A DNA stretch of 64,000 bases, taken from an uncultured Eubacterium sp. (GTDB taxonomy: Bacteria; Bacillota; Clostridia; Lachnospirales; Lachnospiraceae). The notes under the pieces were generated by a model, which did not search any database, was not told the origin of the DNA, and was given only the letters and a program-made list of their open reading frames with translations. The first letter of the stretch is position 1, and every line of letters begins with the position of its first letter. The stretch is taken from assembly GCA_910578975.1 (NCBI GenBank), contig CAJTRZ010000001.1, forward strand, positions 62,001-126,000, written 5' to 3'. Both the position numbers and the translations under genes were made by a program. Positions 61,700 to 64,000 of this stretch are shown piece after piece.

Positions 61700-63097
61700 C
61701 TAAAATTCCATCTTCTTCTCAAAATATGCTTTCAAATCTTCAATCTTAATACGTTCCTGTTCCATCGTGTCACGATCACGTACTGTAACTGCTCCATCCT
61801 CTTCAGAATCAAAATCGTATGTAACACAGAATGGTGTTCCTATTTCATCCTGACGACGGTATCTCTTACCGATAGCTCCTCTGTCATCATATTCACAGTT
61901 ATAATATTTGCTAAGCTCTGCAAACACTTTTTCCGCACCTTCATTCAGTTTCTTTGACAATGGAAGCACACCAATCTTAACTGGTGCAATCGCTGGATGA
62001 AAATGAAGAACTGTACGAGTATCAGGCTTTTCTTCTGTCCCGATTTCTTCTTCATCATATGCCGCACAAAGGAATGCAAGCGTTACTCTGTCAGCACCAA
62101 GAGATGGCTCAATAACATATGGAACATATCTCTCATGCTTTTCATCGTCAAAATATGTCAAATCCTCTTTTGACGTATTAATATGCTGTGTTAAGTCATA
62201 ATCTGTTCTATCTGCAATTCCCCAAAGTTCTCCCCAGCCAAATGGAAATAAAAACTCAATATCTGTTGTAGCCTTTGAATAGAATGACAATTCTTCCTGA
62301 TCATGATCTCGGAGTCTCATTTCATCTTCCTTAATTCCAAGACTTAATAACCAGTCACGACAGAATCCTCTCCAATATTCAAACCATTCCAAATCTGTAT
62401 CAGGTTCACAGAAAAATTCTAATTCCATCTGTTCAAATTCTCTTGTTCTGAATGTGAAATTTCCTGGCGTAATTTCATTTCTGAACGACTTACCAATCTG
62501 TCCAATACCAAATGGAATTTTCTTTCTAGAAGTTCTCTGAACGTTTTTAAAGTTGACAAAAATTCCCTGAGCAGTCTCTGGTCTCAGATAAACTGTATTC
62601 TTTGCATCTTCTGTAACTCCCTGAAAAGTCTTAAACATCAAGTTAAACTCACGGATATCTGTAAAGTTGTGCTTTCCGCAGGACGGACAGCAAATATTTT
62701 TCTCTTCTATGTATGAAGCCATCTGTTCATGTGACCATGCATCTACAGATTCTTCTATCGTAATACCATTTTCATCCATATAGTCTTCGATCAATTTATC
62801 TGCTCTGAATCTCTCATGACACTCTTTACAATCCATTAACGGATCAGAAAAACTGCCAAGATGTCCAGATGCAACCCATGTCTGTGAATTCATCAGAATT
62901 GCACAGTCAACACCTACATTATATGGATTTTCCTGAATGAATTTTTTCCACCATGCTTTTTTTACATTGTTCTTCAACTCAACACCTAAATTTCCATAAT
63001 CCCAAGTGTTAGCAAGACCTCCATAAATCTCTGAACCCGGATATACAAATCCCCTGCTTTTTGCTAATGCTACAATTTTGTCCATTGTCTTTTCCAT
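61700..63097 (-). CDS. glyS: Glycyl-tRNA synthetase (single-chain alpha2 type)
   Basis: Class II synthetase of 465 residues that charges tRNA-Gly; the single-chain type of many Firmicutes. SRGFVYPGSEIYGGLANTWD is the N-terminal signature, a zinc-like pair CKECHERF and CCPSCGKHNF lies in the insert, RPETAQGIFVNF and GIGQIGKSFRNEITPG are catalytic motif regions, and PYVIEPSLGADRVTLAFL is motif 3. The C-terminal anticodon-binding domain has GAIGKRYRRQDEIGTPFC. Start at ATG 63097 with AAGGAGAG. Its tRNA-Gly partner gene is at 16491. Confidence 0.95.
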   Translation of the reverse strand: MEKTMDKIVALAKSRGFVYPGSEIYGGLANTWDYGNLGVELKNNVKKAWWKKFIQENPYNVGVDCAILMNSQTWVASGHLGSFSDPLMDCKECHERFRADKLIEDYMDENGITIEESVDAWSHEQMASYIEEKNICCPSCGKHNFTDIREFNLMFKTFQGVTEDAKNTVYLRPETAQGIFVNFKNVQRTSRKKIPFGIGQIGKSFRNEITPGNFTFRTREFEQMELEFFCEPDTDLEWFEYWRGFCRDWLLSLGIKEDEMRLRDHDQEELSFYSKATTDIEFLFPFGWGELWGIADRTDYDLTQHINTSKEDLTYFDDEKHERYVPYVIEPSLGADRVTLAFLCAAYDEEEIGTEEKPDTRTVLHFHPAIAPVKIGVLPLSKKLNEGAEKVFAELSKYYNCEYDDRGAIGKRYRRQDEIGTPFCVTYDFDSEEDGAVTVRDRDTMEQERIKIEDLKAYFEKKMEF

Positions 63098-63187
63098 AAT
63101 ATCTCTCCTTACTTTTTTACATATACAAGCATTCCTGCTATTTATCAATTCAAAGGAATTTCCTATCATATAAAAATATTTGTTCCT

Positions 63188-63820
63188 CTAATAGACAATA
63201 TAACTCAAGCCATCCTCTGCCTTTGCAGTAATAATCATTCCGTCTTTATCTACTTTGCAATTATCGCTAATATATTTTATATCACTGTCTATCTGAACAG
63301 AATACTGACCATTTAATATTAAAATTTCACTGTTACCCATTTCCTTAATATCACTATCAGTCAGTTTTTTCTTCTTATCTGGAGAAATAAAATCTCCTTT
63401 AATTTTAACATCTCCTCTGTCTCGAATCTTACCAGCAAAAAAATTAGTCTCTTCTTTATTATAGTCTTTTATATACTCATTAAAATCATATACTGTAGCC
63501 ATCTTTAAAACCAGATATGCCACTTTATCTTCTACATCAAATCTGTCTACCTGAATTGCATTATCTACAGATGCTGCATCACTCGCATTATAATCTTCAA
63601 CTTCTTCATTAATGTATTTTTCTAATGCTTCTTCATCATAATCGCCACTTTTGAAACTCTCTCCTACACCATAGACTACCGCTCCATCTTCATCTATATA
63701 AATAGCGTTTGTTCCTTCTTTCAGTTCAATATCTCCTACCTTATTACCACAGCCTGTAAGCCCTGCTGCTATCACAACGATAAGGGAAAATATTAAAACG
63801 TTTCTTAAAATGTACTTCAT
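63188..63820 (-). CDS. Lipoprotein, unknown
   Basis: A 210-residue exported lipoprotein. The signal peptide LIFSLIVVIAAGLTGC ends in a lipobox with Cys24. The mature part is acidic (EGTNAIYIDEDGAVVYGVG and ALEKYINEEVEDYNASDA) with no domain recognised. AGGAGG before ATG. It lies about 90 bases upstream of glyS in the same direction. Its promoter region, up to the window end, shows only AT-rich repeats such as a distant AAAGTCCA/TGGACTTT pair. Confidence 0.75.
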   Translation of the reverse strand: MKYILRNVLIFSLIVVIAAGLTGCGNKVGDIELKEGTNAIYIDEDGAVVYGVGESFKSGDYDEEALEKYINEEVEDYNASDAASVDNAIQVDRFDVEDKVAYLVLKMATVYDFNEYIKDYNKEETNFFAGKIRDRGDVKIKGDFISPDKKKKLTDSDIKEMGNSEILILNGQYSVQIDSDIKYISDNCKVDKDGMIITAKAEDGLSYIVY

Positions 63821-64000
63821 TCAATCTCCTCCTGTTTATCGGCATAACATACCTAATTAGTAATTTTAAACTCAATGGACTTTAATTTCAATACAAATTT
63901 TATATAAAACTTGTATATTATTTGTATAATACTATCGTAATCTGACCACTGTCCTCAAAATAATATCATATAAAGTCCAAAGAATTAAATTTTTTATCCA

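Overview
The window is chromosomal DNA from a low-GC, Gram-positive, strictly anaerobic gut bacterium, most likely a Lachnospiraceae (Clostridia). Evidence: AT-rich intergenic DNA, strong GGAGG ribosome sites, TTG starts, a bile salt hydrolase, pyruvate phosphate dikinase, a YtaF-like spore membrane protein, a SleB-type cell-wall hydrolase, a BspA-like leucine-rich-repeat surface protein and NifS/NifU-type Fe-S genes. The species cannot be named from sequence alone. Most genes lie on the minus strand.

Layout. 0-4 kb: a ferritin-like protein, TspO, and the sulfur-relay operon nifS-nifU-mnmA. 4-6.4 kb: a secreted SleB-like hydrolase, a precisely phased 74-bp repeat array, and a YibE/F membrane protein. 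6.5-15.3 kb: a complete phosphate-starvation block, pstS-pstC-pstA-pstB-phoU-(small membrane protein)-phoB-phoR followed by a secreted metallophosphatase. Three promoters in it share one newly recognisable PHO-box layout. 15.5-26.7 kb: an Rrf2 regulator, PAP2 phosphatase, tRNA-Gly, transporters (DMT, two AEC), oligoendopeptidase F, endonuclease IV, signal peptidase I and redox enzymes. 26.8-28 kb: a ferritin-like protein and a type I toxin-antitoxin locus encoding a 39-residue holin-like toxin. 28-35.8 kb: gltD and gltB behind a leader that can form an intrinsic terminator, then rpoD. 35.8-46.6 kb: a patchy accessory zone of small acetyltransferases, CAT-like proteins, kinases, an XRE regulator, hypothetical membrane proteins and several gene remnants. 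46.6-64 kb: deoC, a Cu/Zn superoxide dismutase, DUF1846, CBS-domain pyrophosphatase, bile salt hydrolase, YtaF-like protein, aminopeptidase P, ppdK, a GH30 glycosidase, the LRR surface protein, glyS and a lipoprotein.

How the parts work together. NifS supplies persulfide sulfur to MnmA (tRNA 2-thiouridine) and to the NifU scaffold. The Pst/Pho block is a self-contained circuit: PhoR-PhoB sense phosphate through PstSCAB-PhoU and drive the transporter, the regulator genes and the phosphatase from matching boxes. GltBD assimilates ammonium. No prophage, insertion sequence or CRISPR array was seen. The least explained structures are the 74-bp array, the toxin locus with inverted-duplicate promoters, the shared PHO-box layout and the gltB leader. 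All positions were read by eye; no database search was run.
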